This document shows, piece by piece, positions 48,296 to 61,400 of a stretch of 64,000 nucleotides of DNA. The position numbers and the translations under genes are program-made. This DNA is from Stomorhina lunata. Its lineage: Eukaryota; Arthropoda; Insecta; Diptera; Rhiniidae. The stretch is taken from the NCBI GenBank assembly GCA_933228675.1, contig OW121741.1:22911224-22975223 (forward strand), in the 5' to 3' direction. The notes beneath the pieces are model-generated. The model was not told the origin of the DNA. It ran no database searches and was given only the letters and a program-made list of their open reading frames with translations. Within the stretch, counting starts at the first letter, position 1; the number at the start of each line of letters is the position of its first letter.

Positions 48296-49830
48296 AAAAA
48301 TTTTCGAGAAAAAAATTTTTCGAGAAAAAAATTTTTCGAGGAAAAAAATTTATTTCTCTCAAATTTTTCTATAGAAAAATTTTCGATAAAAAAATGTTTC
48401 TATAGAAAAATTTTCGAGAAAAAAATTTTTCTATAGAAAAATTTTCGATAAAAAAATTTTTCTATAGAAAAATTTTCGATAACAAAATTTTTCTATAGAA
48501 AAATTTTCGATAACAAAATTTTTCTATAGAAAAATTTTCGATAACAAAATTTTTCTATAGAAAAATTTTCGATAACAAAATTTTTCTATAGAAAAATTTT
48601 CGATAACAAAATTTTTCTATAGAAAAATTTTCGATAAAAAAATGTTTCTACAGAAAAATTTTCGATAAAAAAATTTTTCTATAGAAATATTTTCGATAAA
48701 AAAATTTTTCTATAGAAAAATTTTCGATAAAAAAATTTTTCTATTGAAAAATTTTCGATAAAAAAATGTAAATGTAAATATAGAAAAATTTTCTATAAAA
48801 CAATTTTTCTATAGAAAAATTTTCGATAAAAAAATTTTTATATAGAAAAATTTTCGATAAAAATATTTTTCTATAGAAAAATTTTCGATAAAAAAATTTT
48901 TCTATAGAAAAATTTTCGATAAAAAAATTTTTCTATAGAAAAATTTTCAATAAAAATATTTTTCTATAGAAAAATTTTCGACAAAAATATTTTTCTATAG
49001 AAAAATTCGATAAAAAAATTTTCTATAGAAAAATTTTCGATAAAAAAATTTTTCTATAGAAAAATTTTCGATAAATAAAAAAATTTTTAACCTAATTTTT
49101 CAAAAAAATTTTCCTATAAAAACATTTAAGATAAAAAAATTTTTCTATAGAAAAATTTTTCTATAGAAAAATTTTCGATAAAAAAATTTTTCTATAGAAA
49201 ATTTTCGATAAAAAAATTTTTCTATAGAAAAATTTTCGATAAAAAAATTTTTCTATAGAAAAGTTTTCGATAAAAAAATGTTTCTATAGAAAAATTTTCG
49301 ATAAAAAAATTTTTCTTTAGAAAAATTTTCGATAAAAAAAAGTTTCTATAGAAAACTTTTCGATAAAAAAATTTTTCTATAGAAAAATTTTCGATAAAAA
49401 AATTTTTCTATAGAAAAATTTTCGATAAAAAAATTTTTCTATAGAAAAATTTTCGATAAAAAAATTTTTCTATAGAAAAATTTTCGATAAAAAAATTTTT
49501 CTATAGAAAAATTTTCGATAAAAAAATTTTTCTATAGAAAAATTTTCGTTAAAAAAATTTTTCTATAGAAAAATTTTCGATAAAAAAAAATTTTCTATAG
49601 AAAAATTTTCGATTAAAAAATTTTTCTATAGAAAAATTTTCGATAAAAAAATTTTTCTATAGAAAAATTTTCGATAAAAAAATTTTTCTATAAAAAAATT
49701 TTCGATAAAAAAATTTTTCTATAGAAAAATTTTCGATAAAAAAAAATTTTCTATAGAAAAATTTTCAATTAAAAAATTTTTCTATTAAAAAAAATGTTTC
49801 AATAGAAAAGTTATCGTTAAAAAAGTAGAA
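48296..49830. repeat. 31-bp tandem array (right arm of second inverted pair)
   Basis: About 48 units of TTTTTCTATAGAAAAATTTT followed by CGATAAAAAAA, which is the exact reverse complement of the 45.0-47.1 kb unit. Perfect 31-bp spacing is seen at 49380-49560. Confidence 0.95.
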
Positions 49831-50725
49831 AATAGAATTAGATAGGGACTAAACATAGACTAAGACATAAGTAAGTATTCAAAAATAAACCTTTTAAATA
49901 CATTGAAATGTAATATCCTGAACAATATCAGGCCACTTTAAGTTTCTATGCTCTCGTCTTTACAAATTAAATGTAAATAGTCTCAATGTCAAACATTAAA
50001 AAATAAAGAAAAACACAACAATATAAATATAAAAAAATACAACAAATACATACTTAAATAGAACAAGTACCTAATAATAAAATGTCACATATTTTTTTCT
50101 AAAATTACCTTAAATTAGGTAAATGTTCAAAAACTTTTACTCCTCCCCTTTTTTTAACATAATAAATAGACATAAATACATAAGAACTAACACACATTCA
50201 TTAATATATAAATGATGTTTATTTGGGGTTTTTCTTTTATGTTAGATTTTGTTAGTGTTTGGGGAAAAAGACAAAATGCTTTTGTGTAGATGTCCGTGTA
50301 TGTGTGTTAAATGCCAAATTTTCAAATTGTTTTCCTTCTCATTTCATTTTTTGTATAATTTTGCGAAAAAAAAAACAACAGACTCCCAGCACGCATAAAT
50401 AAATTTGAGTTTTTCCTTTTTATTTTGTTATATTTTTCAGCCGAAAGAAAATTTTATAAAAAGAAGATTTTTATTTCAGTTACACTAATATTTAACCACA
50501 AGTTATTAGGAAAAGGCTGTATATGTATTTAAGCCACTTAGTGAAGCACATCACATCAAGTATCATTCAGTGTCTCGTGATATATGTAGTTGTTAAAACA
50601 TACAACGAGAGAAGCTAAATAATATTAAAAAAGAGATATTAGGTCGGGGAAAAAGTAGAAAAGAAAAGAGGGTTTTAATTTAATATTGATATATAGGCAA
50701 GGCCAGCGACTATAGCATAGAAATA
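49831..50725. other. Non-coding stretch between arrays
   Basis: Nothing recognised. A single TAGACTAAGACATA unit at 49855 foreshadows the next array. Confidence 0.35.
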
Positions 50726-52320
50726 GACAAAGACTAAGACTTAGATGTACACTAGGACATAAGACAAAGACTAAGACATAGACAAAGGCATAGACTATGA
50801 CATAGACTAAGACATAGACTAAGACATAGACTACGACATAGACTAAGGCATAGACTAAGACATAGACTCAGACATAGACTAAGACATAGTCTAAGACATA
50901 GACTAAGACATAGACTAAGACATAGATTAAGACATAGACTAAGACATAGACTAAGACATAGACTAAGATATAGACTAAGACATAGACCAAGACATAGACT
51001 AAGACATAGACTAAGACATAGACTAAGACATAGACTAAGACATAGACTAAGACATAGACTAAGACATAGACTAAGACATAGACTAAGACATAGATTAAGA
51101 CATAGACTAAGACATAGACTAAGACATAGACTAAGACATAGACTAAGACATAGACTAAGACATAGACTAAGACGTAGACTAAGACATAGACTAAGACATA
51201 GACTAAGACATAGACTAAGACATAGACTAAGACATAGACTAAGACATAGACTAAGACATAGACTAAGACATAGACTAAGACATAGACTAAGACATAGACT
51301 AAGACATAGACTTAGATATAGACTAAGACATAGACTAAAACATAGACTAAGACATAGACTAAGACATAGACTAAGACATAGACTAAGACATAGACTAAGA
51401 CATAGACTAATACATAGACTAAGACATAGACTAAGACATAGACTAAGACATAGACTAAGACATAGACTAGGACATAGACTAAGACATAGACTAAGACATA
51501 GACTAAGACATAGACTAAGACATAGACTAAGACATAGACTAAGACATAGACTAAGACATAGACTAAGATATAGACTAAGACATAGACTAAGACATAGACT
51601 AAGACATAGACTAAGACATAGTCTAAGACATAGACAAAGGCATAGACTATGACATAGACTAAGACATAGACTAAGACATAGACTACGACATAGACTAAGA
51701 CATAGACTAAGACATAGACTAAGACATAGACTTAGATATAGACTAAGACATAGACTAAAACATAGACTAAGACATAGACTAAGACATAGACTAAGACATA
51801 GACTAAGACATAGACTAAGACATAGACTAAGACATAGACTAAGACATAGACTAAGACATAGACTAAGACATAGACTAGGACATAGACTAAGACATAGACT
51901 AAGACATATACTAAGACATAGACTAGGACATAGACAAAGACATAGACAAAGACATAGACTAAGACATAGACTAAGACATAGACTAAGACATAGACTAAGA
52001 CATAGACTAAGACATAGACTAAGAGATAGACTAAGACATAGTCTAAGACATAGACTAAGACATAGACTAAGACATAGATTAAGACATAGACTAAGACATA
52101 GACTAAGACATAGACTAAGACATAGACTAAGACATAGACTAAGACATAGACCAAGACATAGACTAAGACATAGACTAAGACATAGACTAAGACATAGACT
52201 AAGACATAGACTAAGACATAGACTAAGACATAGACTAAGACATAGACTAAGACATAGACTAAGACATAGACTAAGACATAGACTAAGACATAGACTTAGA
52301 CATAAACTAAGTCCTAGACT
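50726..52320. repeat. 12-bp tandem array (CATAGACTAAGA)n, array 2
   Basis: About 130 units, same unit and orientation as array 1 but with more substitutions. A block with TAGACTTAGATATAGAC…AAAACATAG appears at about 51310 and again at 51730, indicating a ~420-bp internal duplication. Long minus-strand open frames of LVYV repeats are by-products. Confidence 0.96.
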
Positions 52321-52991
52321 AAGACGGAGATATAATCTAATAAATAGACTAATGCATAGGCTATAACAGATAAATATACTAAATACATATACTAAATACT
52401 ACATTATATGGTATCTTTTTTTCTGTCCTCTTAGAGCCTTAAGTGTATGTGTGCTTAAGTGTATAAGTTTTAGTTATAAAATAAATGTTAAATACATTAG
52501 CTTTAAGAGAGGAGTGCATAAATAATCATGTTTGTTTCTCCTGTTTTGTTAAAGTTTTTTTATTTATTTTATTTAGACTAAGACATAGACTAAGACATAG
52601 ACTAAGACATAGACTAAGACATAGACTAAGACATAGACTAAGACATAGACTAAGACATAGACTAGGACATAGACTAAGACATAGACTAAGACATAGACTA
52701 AGACATAGACTTAGACATAAACTAAGTCCTAGACTAAGACGGAGATATAATCTAATAAATAGACTAATGCATAGGCTATAACAGATAAATATACTAAATA
52801 CATATACTAAATACTACATTATATGGTATCTTTTTTTCTGTCCTCTTAGAGCCTTAAGTGTATGTGTGCTTAAGTGTATAAGTTTTAGTTATAAAATAAA
52901 TGTTAAATACATTAGCTTTAAGAGAGGAGTGCATAAATAATCATGTTTGTTTCTCCTGTTTTGTTAAAGTTTTTTTATTTATTTTATTTTA
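52290..52991. repeat. Direct duplication of array edge and flank (offset 415 bp)
   Basis: The ~287 bp from 52290 to 52576 (TTAGACATAAACTAAGTCCT through TTTATTTATTTTATTT) recur at 52705-52991 with no difference that I can see. About 128 bp of 12-bp units lie between them. Confidence 0.92.
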
Positions 52992-53970
52992 TTTTTTTAT
53001 TATTCTCAGCAAATTATACCCTCAAGACTGTAAACGGTTATTTGCTTAAGTAGTTTCTTTGGCTGGCGGAGAAGCTATTTTGCCTGGTGGTTTTCCCGAC
53101 TCCAAGAATCATTTTTGGGCAATTTCGTAAATAGTGCTTAACATATAAATTGAATTTATAATGTATAAATGCTGGGAGTTGTTGTTTTCGGTTTGCGGTA
53201 TATAATTTTATTGACAAAAGTTGCAAAGAAAGTTTTATTAAAGATTTGCTTTAATATGAAGGCGGCGAGTATTTTGGAATGAGAAGTATTAATAAAAATG
53301 GGGGAAATATGATGTTTTAGTGAGTTTAGTTTTGATAACTGAATATGCGTTTATACATTTTATGAATTCAAAATAGAACTTGCTTGTCTTTAATTATAAT
53401 TAATCCTTTTTGAGATTATATTCTCTTTAATAATAAAACCAATTGAAATAATTACACCTTAGCGTATACTTAATTTTCAACTAATTAAATATCACTTATA
53501 CGCACCGCAATGCAATGTATTTAATTTAATAACTTTCCCCTTTTGAAATTTGAAAACTTTCTGTAAACAAAAAACTCTAAATTAAACAGAATTTTTGTGG
53601 AAAAAATTGCAAAGTTTTTTTCTCTCAAACTATGAAATGGCACGACAAAGGGAAAATGTTTTTAGTTTTATTTTTTATATTTTTATGAAGTAGATACTTT
53701 GAGTTTTGCAAACAAAACATGCCATGTGCACTCATAAAATCAAATGAAGTGCAAAAAAGGATAAACCTGGTACTTGGATGAAGGATAAGAGTCCTTTGGA
53801 AAAAAATGCAGACACAAAAATGTGGAAAAATTTAATATTTTTTAGCTCATTTGTCGTGCTAACACTAGAAAAGTGCAGAGGAAACAAAACCACATGTCAA
53901 AATAAAAACTAAATTTCTAGTTTTCAGCAAGAATTTAAGAAATTAAAAAAAAGGGAAAAAAAGTTTTTCA
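52992..53970. other. Spacer between oppositely oriented 12-bp arrays
   Basis: About 1 kb of AT-rich DNA; no exon or element recognised. Confidence 0.4.
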
Positions 53971-53974
53971 ATGT

Positions 53975-56030
53975 TAAGTAAGTCTTAGTCTATGTCTTAA
54001 TCAGTGTCTAAATCTATGTCTTAGTCTATGTCTTAGCCTATGTCTTAGTCTATGTCTTAGTCTATGTCTTAGTCTATGTCTTAGTCTATGTCTTAGTCTA
54101 CGTCTTAGTCTATGTCTTAGTCTATGTCTTAGTCTATGTCTTAGTCTATGTCTTAGTCTATGTCTTAGTCTATGACTTAGTCTATGTCTTAGTCTATGTC
54201 TTAGTCTATGTCTTAGTCTATGTCTTAGTCTATGTCTTAGTCTATGTCTTAGTCTATGTCTTGTCTATGTCTTAGTCTATATCTTAGTCTATGTCTTATT
54301 CTATGTCTTAGTCTTTGTGTTAGTCTATGTCTTAGTCTATGTCTTAGTCTATGTCTTAGTCTATGTCTTAGTCTATGTCTTAGTCTATGTCTTAGTCTAT
54401 GTCTTAGTCTATGTCTTAGTCTATGTCTTAGTCTATGTCTTAGTCTATGTCTTAGTCTATGTCTTAGTCTATGTCTTAGTCTATGTCTTAGTCTATGTCT
54501 TAGTCTATGTCTTAGTCTATGTCTTAGTCAATGTCTTAGTCTATGTCTTAGTCCATGTCTTAGTCTATGTCTTAGTCTATGTTTTAGTTTATGTCTTAGT
54601 CTATGTCTTAGTCTATGTCTTAGCCATATCTTAGTCTATGTCTTGTCTATGTCTTAGTCTATGTCTTAGTCTATGTCTTAGTCTATGTCTTAGTCTATGT
54701 CTTAGTCTATGTCTTAGTCTATGTCTTAGTCTATGTCTTAGTCTATGTCTTAGTCTATGTCTTAGTCTATGTCTTAGTCTATGTCTTAGTCTATGTCTTA
54801 GTCTATGTCTTAGTCTATGTCTTAGTCTATGTCTTAGTCTATGTCTTAGTCTATGTCTTAGTCTATGTCTTAGTCAATGTCTTAGTCTATGTTTGAGTCC
54901 ATGTCTTAGTCTATGTCTTAGTCTATGTTTTAGTTTATGTCTTAGTCTATGTCTTAGTCTATGTCTTAGCCATATCTTAGTCTATGTCTTGTCTATGTCT
55001 TAGTCTATGTCTTAGTCTATGTCTTAGTCTCTGTCTTAGTCTTTGTGTTAGTCTATGTCTTATTCTGTGTCTTAGTCTATATCTTAGTCTATATCTTGTC
55101 TATGTTTAGTCTATGTCTTAGTCTATGTCTTAGTCTATGTCTTAGTCAATGTCTTAGTCTATGTCTTAGTCCATGTCTTAGTCTATGTCTTAGTCTATGT
55201 CTTAGTTTATGTCTTAGTCTATGTCTTAGTCTATGTCTTAGTCTATGTCTTAGTCTATATCTTAGTCTATGTCTTGTCTTAGTCTATGTCTTAGTCTATG
55301 TCTTAGTCTATGTCTTAGTCTATGTCTTAGTCTATGTCTTAGTCTATGTCTTAGTCTATGTCTTAGTCTATGTCTTAGTCTATGTCTTAGTCTATGTCTT
55401 AGTCTATGTCTTAGTCTATGTCTTGGTCTATGTCTTAGTCTATATCGTAGTCTATGTCTTGTCTATGTCTTAGTCTATGTCTTAGTCTATGTCTTAGTCT
55501 TTGTGTTAGTCAGTGTCTTAGTCTATGTCTTAGTCTGTGTCTTAGTCGTTGTCTTAGTCTATGTCTTAGTCTATGTCTATGTCTTAGTCTATGTCTTAGT
55601 CTATGTCTTAGTCTATGTCTTAGTCTATGTCTTAGTCTATGTCTTAGTCTATGTCTTAGTCTATGTCTTAGTCTATGTCTTAGTCTATGTCTTAGTCTAT
55701 GTCTTAGTCTATGTCTTAGTCTATGTCTTGGTCTATGACTTAGTCTATATCTTAGTCTATGTCTTGTCTATGTCTTAGTCTATGTCTTAGTCTATGTCTT
55801 AGTCTATGTCTTAGTCTTTGTGTTAGTCAATGTCTTAGTCCATGTCTTAGTCTATGTCTTAGTCTATATCTTAGTCTATGTCTTAGTCTATGTCTTAGTC
55901 TATGTGTTTGTCTTTGTGTATGGCTTAGTGTATATCTTGGTGTGTATCTTAGTGTATGTCTTAGCCTTAATCTTAGTCTATATATTAGCCTATGTTTTAT
56001 CTATATCTTAGTCTATTTCTTAGTTTAGGT
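53975..56030. repeat. 12-bp tandem array in inverse orientation (TCTATGTCTTAG)n, array 3
   Basis: About 170 units of TCTATGTCTTAG, the reverse complement of arrays 1 and 2. Higher-order repeats are visible: a ~350-bp block starting at ATGTCTTGTCTATG recurs near 54260, 54640 and 54985, and variants such as CTTTGTGTTAGT recur at 54313, 55042 and 55500. Open frames of SLCL and LVYV repeats in two frames are by-products. Confidence 0.96.
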
Positions 56031-58476
56031 CTAGTTTTTGTCTTTGTGTTGCTATTATTATAGTATTAGTGTAACATTTTCAAGTCCACTTTCCTTAATT
56101 CCATTAATTACAATGTTTTCCATTAGCCAAACTTGTCCCCTTTTATTATTATTTAATTTCTTTAAAACTTCTTGTTTTATATGTAAAGACCAATAAAATA
56201 AAAATGAAGAAAATAAGGAAAATATTTTGTACTTAAACATTCAATTATACTACGTGTCATTTTGTCCTGCTACTGCTGTCACTAGAAACGACTTGACAAT
56301 CATAAATAATTACTTAGCAATGGCACATTAAAGGCGTGTTAAAAAAAAGGAGCAAAAACCAGGACACACAAACATAGGCAAAAAACAAACAAACATACAT
56401 ACAGACACACATACATTCAAAGTTATATCCAAACAAATCCTTTAAAGGGAGAAAGCAGGAAAAAACGAATTTAAATTGCAATTTATGCACGTACGAGAGA
56501 AGGTAACGTGTTATCTGAATTGAATAAAGAAGAGAAGTTAAATGGAAAACAAGTCTAGCAAATTGAAAGGATGTAAATAAACAGGCAAAGGACGAAGACG
56601 AAAAGAAAATAGGATATACAAATTTACCAAAGGGATGAGGAGATCATGGATGCAATAAAAGTTTAAGGAAAAATGTGAAAAGAAAACTTAAAACATAAGC
56701 AATTTTAAACAGTTTTAGGTTTTAAGTCTTTCTATAGGTTTTGTTTCAGATAAAGATGCATTTTCTTATTTCGGGAAAATTTACAAATTTCAACTAAGAA
56801 AAATTTATAAATTTTTGTCATGTATCAGTAGATAACAACGGGCTTTAAATGTTTAATAAAATTTTAGCAGAACTATTTCTAAGGGTACTAAATGTAATTA
56901 AAAGTTTTAACTTTTCTGCAAATTAATAAATGTTTTATGATGAAGATAGTTATTGTATTGTGCAAACTTAATCATGTTCATATTTACTTTTGTTTGAGTC
57001 TTTTGAAAGATACGCTGAAGGACGTGTTCAGTTTCTTTACGATTATAGGAATATCATTACGTTTATTTAATTGTCATATTTAAATCTTAACATGATATAA
57101 GCTAAAATCTCATCATGAAGTACATAAACATACACATACATATATCCACTCCGTATGTGAATAAAAGGCTTTTTACTCTTGTACGTATGATTAATATTTC
57201 AAAAAAAAGTAATAAAGTACAATAATCATATGTACTTGTATTACAAGACCTTTTAAAGCAAAATAATTGTATATATTTAGGCGGATGAATAAAAATTACT
57301 TTAAGTCGGTTTTTGGTAATTTAGAGTCGATCCACTCAAAGCTAGCTTGTCTTATCCAACTATACTCATTTAAAGCAAACATATTCTTTCTTATACTACC
57401 AAAATTTCAAATTCTTATTTTCAATTTAATTAAATTATTCACTTAAAATCACTAAAATTCCAAATTTTTCAATATTTTTAAAATCATTCGTTCTTTTAAT
57501 CACAATTAATTTCATTTCTTCTTTTTTACGATCTTTGTTTTCACAATATTTGTGCAAGACAAATATTGAACAGGAGCCAAACATATTTACACACACACAC
57601 ACACACACATATACACCAACACATAGTTTTGCACACTTTGTTAATTTAAAAAGTAACAGGTAAAAATGCCTTTGGACATTTAAACTTGCCATCATTTAAT
57701 ATGGGTTTTTTTCTATGTAAATTCCGTGTTCGCCAATAAAAGCTACGTCAGATGATGTCATATTCATCACCAGCCACAGCCTTGTCGCCATCGTCCTGGG
57801 TCTGACAAATTTAAACAGCCATCATTGCTAACAAAAGTCTGTAGATGAATATGTGATATGCAGAAAAATATCTGTCATAGAGAAACTATATATATACATT
57901 AACATTTCTTTATAGCTTGAAAAGCACAGATGCATACAAACATGCAAATAATATTTATACAGATTTTTAAGTTTTAAATGAATATGCTCCTTTTTAAGCA
58001 AATAATAAAGGGTATATTGCAGGAATTGAGTGTGCTCCAAAAAAGATCCAAAAGCTGATACAAATTGATTCACTTTATTCAAAAAATGTATTTTTGATGA
58101 AAGGGAACTTTCAGAAATAATTTGTAGAAAACAAAAATAAATTTTTTTTAACCAGAAGAGTGGCAATCGATATAGATCAAAATGCAAGATTTTTCACAAT
58201 AATTTGTGTAGCATATTTTTAGGATAATCTAAATAATATATAACATGTAAGATTAACTAAATTGCAAATTATTTGTCAAGACTTCCCCGACAAAAAAATA
58301 ATCTCATTAGAACTTAATGTTTTTGCAAATAAACAGATATCAAATTTTACTATACTTTTTGAAAAATATATCATCATGAAAATACCTAAGGTATGTTATA
58401 CAATATTAGCTTTAAAGTCTAAATTTTTGGTCGATATCGAATGCGGCGACTTCAAACTTAAAATCGAAAAACAACA
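56031..58476. other. Non-coding stretch; (CA)n run; one GC-richer patch
   Basis: (CA)n at about 57589-57610. The patch at 57725-57800 is GC-richer than its surroundings. On the minus strand it reads QDDGDKAVAGDEYDII-stop in one frame and MATRLWLVMNMTSSDVAFIG in another. Neither is recognised, and no strong splice site fixes a frame, so no exon is called. Confidence 0.35.
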
Positions 58477-61400
58477 GACCTAGAACAGAACTAGAACAGA
58501 GCTAGAATAGAACTAGAACAGAACTAGAACAGAACTAGAACTGAACAAGAACAGAACTAGAACAGAACTAGAACAGAACTAGAACAGAACTTGAACAGAA
58601 CTAGAACAGAACTAGAACAGAACTAGAACAGAACTAGAACAGAACTAGAACAGAACTAGAACAGAACTAGAACAGAACTAGAACAGAACTAGAACAGAAC
58701 TAGAACAGAACTAGAACAGAACTAGAACAGAACTAGAACAGAACTAGAACAGAACTAGAACAGAACTAGAACAGAACTAGAACAGAACTAGAACAGAACT
58801 AGAACAGAACTAGAACAGAACTAGAACAGAACTAGAACAGAACTAGAACAGAACTAGAACAGAACTAGAACAGAACTAGAACAGAACTAGAACAGAACTA
58901 GAACAGAACTAGAACAGAACTAGAACAGAACTAGAACAGAACTAGAACAGAACTAGAACAGAACTAGAACAGAACTAGAACAGAACTAGAACAGAACTAG
59001 AACAGAACTAGAACAGAACTAGAACAGAACTAGAACAGAACTAGAACAGAACTAGAACAGAACTAGAACAGAACTAGAACAGAACTAGAACAGAACTAGA
59101 ACAGAACTAGAACAGAACTAGAACAGAACTAGAACAGAACTAGAACAGAACTAGAACAGAACTAGAACAGAACTAGAACAGAACTAGAACAGAACTAGAA
59201 CAGAACTAGAACAGAACTAGAACAGAACTAGAACAGAACTAGAACAGAACTAGAACAGAACTAGAACAGAACTAGAACAGAACTAGAACAGAACTAGAAC
59301 AGAACTAGAACAGAACTAGAACAGAACTAGAACAGAACTAGAACAGAACTAGAACTAGAACGGAACTAGAACAGAACAAGAACAGAACTAGAACAGAACT
59401 AGAACAGAACTAGAACAGAACTAGAAAAGAACTAGAACAGAACTAGAACAGAACTAGAACAGAACTAGAACAGAACTAGAACAGAACTAGAATAGAACTA
59501 TAATAGAACTAGAACAGAACTAGAACAGAACTAGAACAGAACTAGAACAGAACTAGAACAGAACTAGAACAGAACTAGAACAGAACTAGAACAGAACTAG
59601 AACAGAACTAGAACAGAACTAGAACAGAACTAGAACAGAACTAGAACAGAACTAGAACAGAACTAGAACAGAACTAGAACAGAACTAGAACAGAACTAGA
59701 ACAGAACTAGAACAGAACAGAACAGAACTAGAACAGAACTAGAACAGAACTAGAATAGAACTAGAACAGAACTAGAACAGAACTAGAACAGAACTAGAAC
59801 AGAACTAGAACAGAACTAGAACAGAACTAGAACAGAACTAGAACAGAACTAGAACAGAACTAGAACAGAACTAGAACAGAACTAGAACAGAACTAGAACA
59901 GAACTAGAACAGAACTAGAACAGAACTAGAACAGAACTAGAACAGAACTAGAACAGAACTACAACAGAACTAGAACAGAACTAGAACAGAACTAGAACAG
60001 AACTAGAACAGAACTAGAACAGAACTAGAACAGAACTAGAACAGAACTAGAACAGAACTAGAACAGAACTAGAACAGAACTAGAACAGAACTAGAACAGA
60101 ACTAGAACAGAACTAGAACAGAACTAGAACAGAACTAGAACAGAACTAGAACAGAACTAGAACAGAACTAGAACAGAACTAGAACAGAACTAGAACAGAA
60201 CTAGAACAGAACTAGAACAGAACTAGAACAGAACTAGAACAGAACTAGAACAGAACTAGAACAGAACTAGAACAGAACTAGAACAGAACTAGAACAGAAC
60301 TAGAACAGAACTAGAACAGAACTAGAACAGAACTAGAACAGAACTAGAACAGAACTAGAACAGAACTAGAACAGAACTAGAACAGAACAGAACTAGAACA
60401 GAACTAGAACAGAACTAGAACAGAACTAGAACAGAACTAGAACAGAACTAGAACAGAACTAGAACAGAACTAGAACAGAACTAGAACAGAACTAGAACAG
60501 AACTAGAACAGAACTAGAACAGAACTAGAACAGAACTAGAACAGAACTAGAACAGAACTAGAACAGAACTAGAACAGAACTAGAACAGAACTAGAACAGA
60601 ACTAGAACAGAACTAGAACAGAACTAGAACAGAACTAGAACAGAACTAGAACAGAACTAGAACAGAACTAGAACAGAACTAGAACAGAACTAGAACAGAA
60701 CTAGAACAGAACTAGAACAGAACTAGAACAGAACTAGAACAGAACTAGAACAGAACTAGAACAGAACTAGAACAGAACTAGAACAGAACTAGAACAGAAC
60801 TAGAACAGAACTAGAACAGAACTAGAACAGAACTAGAACAGAACTAGAACAGAACTAGAACAGAACTAGAACAGAACTAGAACAGAACTAGAACAGAACT
60901 AGAACAGAACTAGAACAGAACTAGAACAGAACTAGAACAGAACTAGAACAGAACTAGAACAGAACTAGAACAGAACTAGAACAGAACTAGAACAGAACTA
61001 GAACAGAACTAGAACAGAACTAGAACAGAACTAGAACAGAACTAGAACAGAACTAGAACAGAACTAGAACAGAACTAGAACAGAACTAGAACAGAACTAG
61101 AACAGAACTAGAACAGAACTAGAACAGAACTAGAACAGAACTAGAACAGAACTAGAACAGAACTAGAACAGAACTAGAACAGAACTAGAACAGAACTAGA
61201 ACAGAACTAGAACAGAACTAGAACAGAACTAGAACAGAACTAGAACAGAACTAGAACAGAACTAGAACAGAACTAGAACAGAACTAGAACAGAACTAGAA
61301 CAGAACTAGAACAGAACTAGAACAGAACTAGAACAGAACTAGAACAGAACTAGAACAGAACTAGAACAGAACTAGAACAGAACTAGAACAGAACTAGAAC

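Noticed and set aside
51732..52154. Long minus-strand open frame of repeated LVYV
   Set aside because: It is the translation of the 12-bp array, whose unit length is divisible by three and lacks stops in some frames. No start context, splice site or non-repetitive content.
53038..53226. Possible signal-peptide exon of the DIP-like gene
   Set aside because: The minus-strand frame lacks a hydrophobic signal core and no donor in the required phase was convincing.
54256..56028. Several overlapping plus-strand open frames of SLCL or LVYV repeats
   Set aside because: Same satellite in inverse orientation, open in two frames at once; composition is wholly dictated by the repeat.
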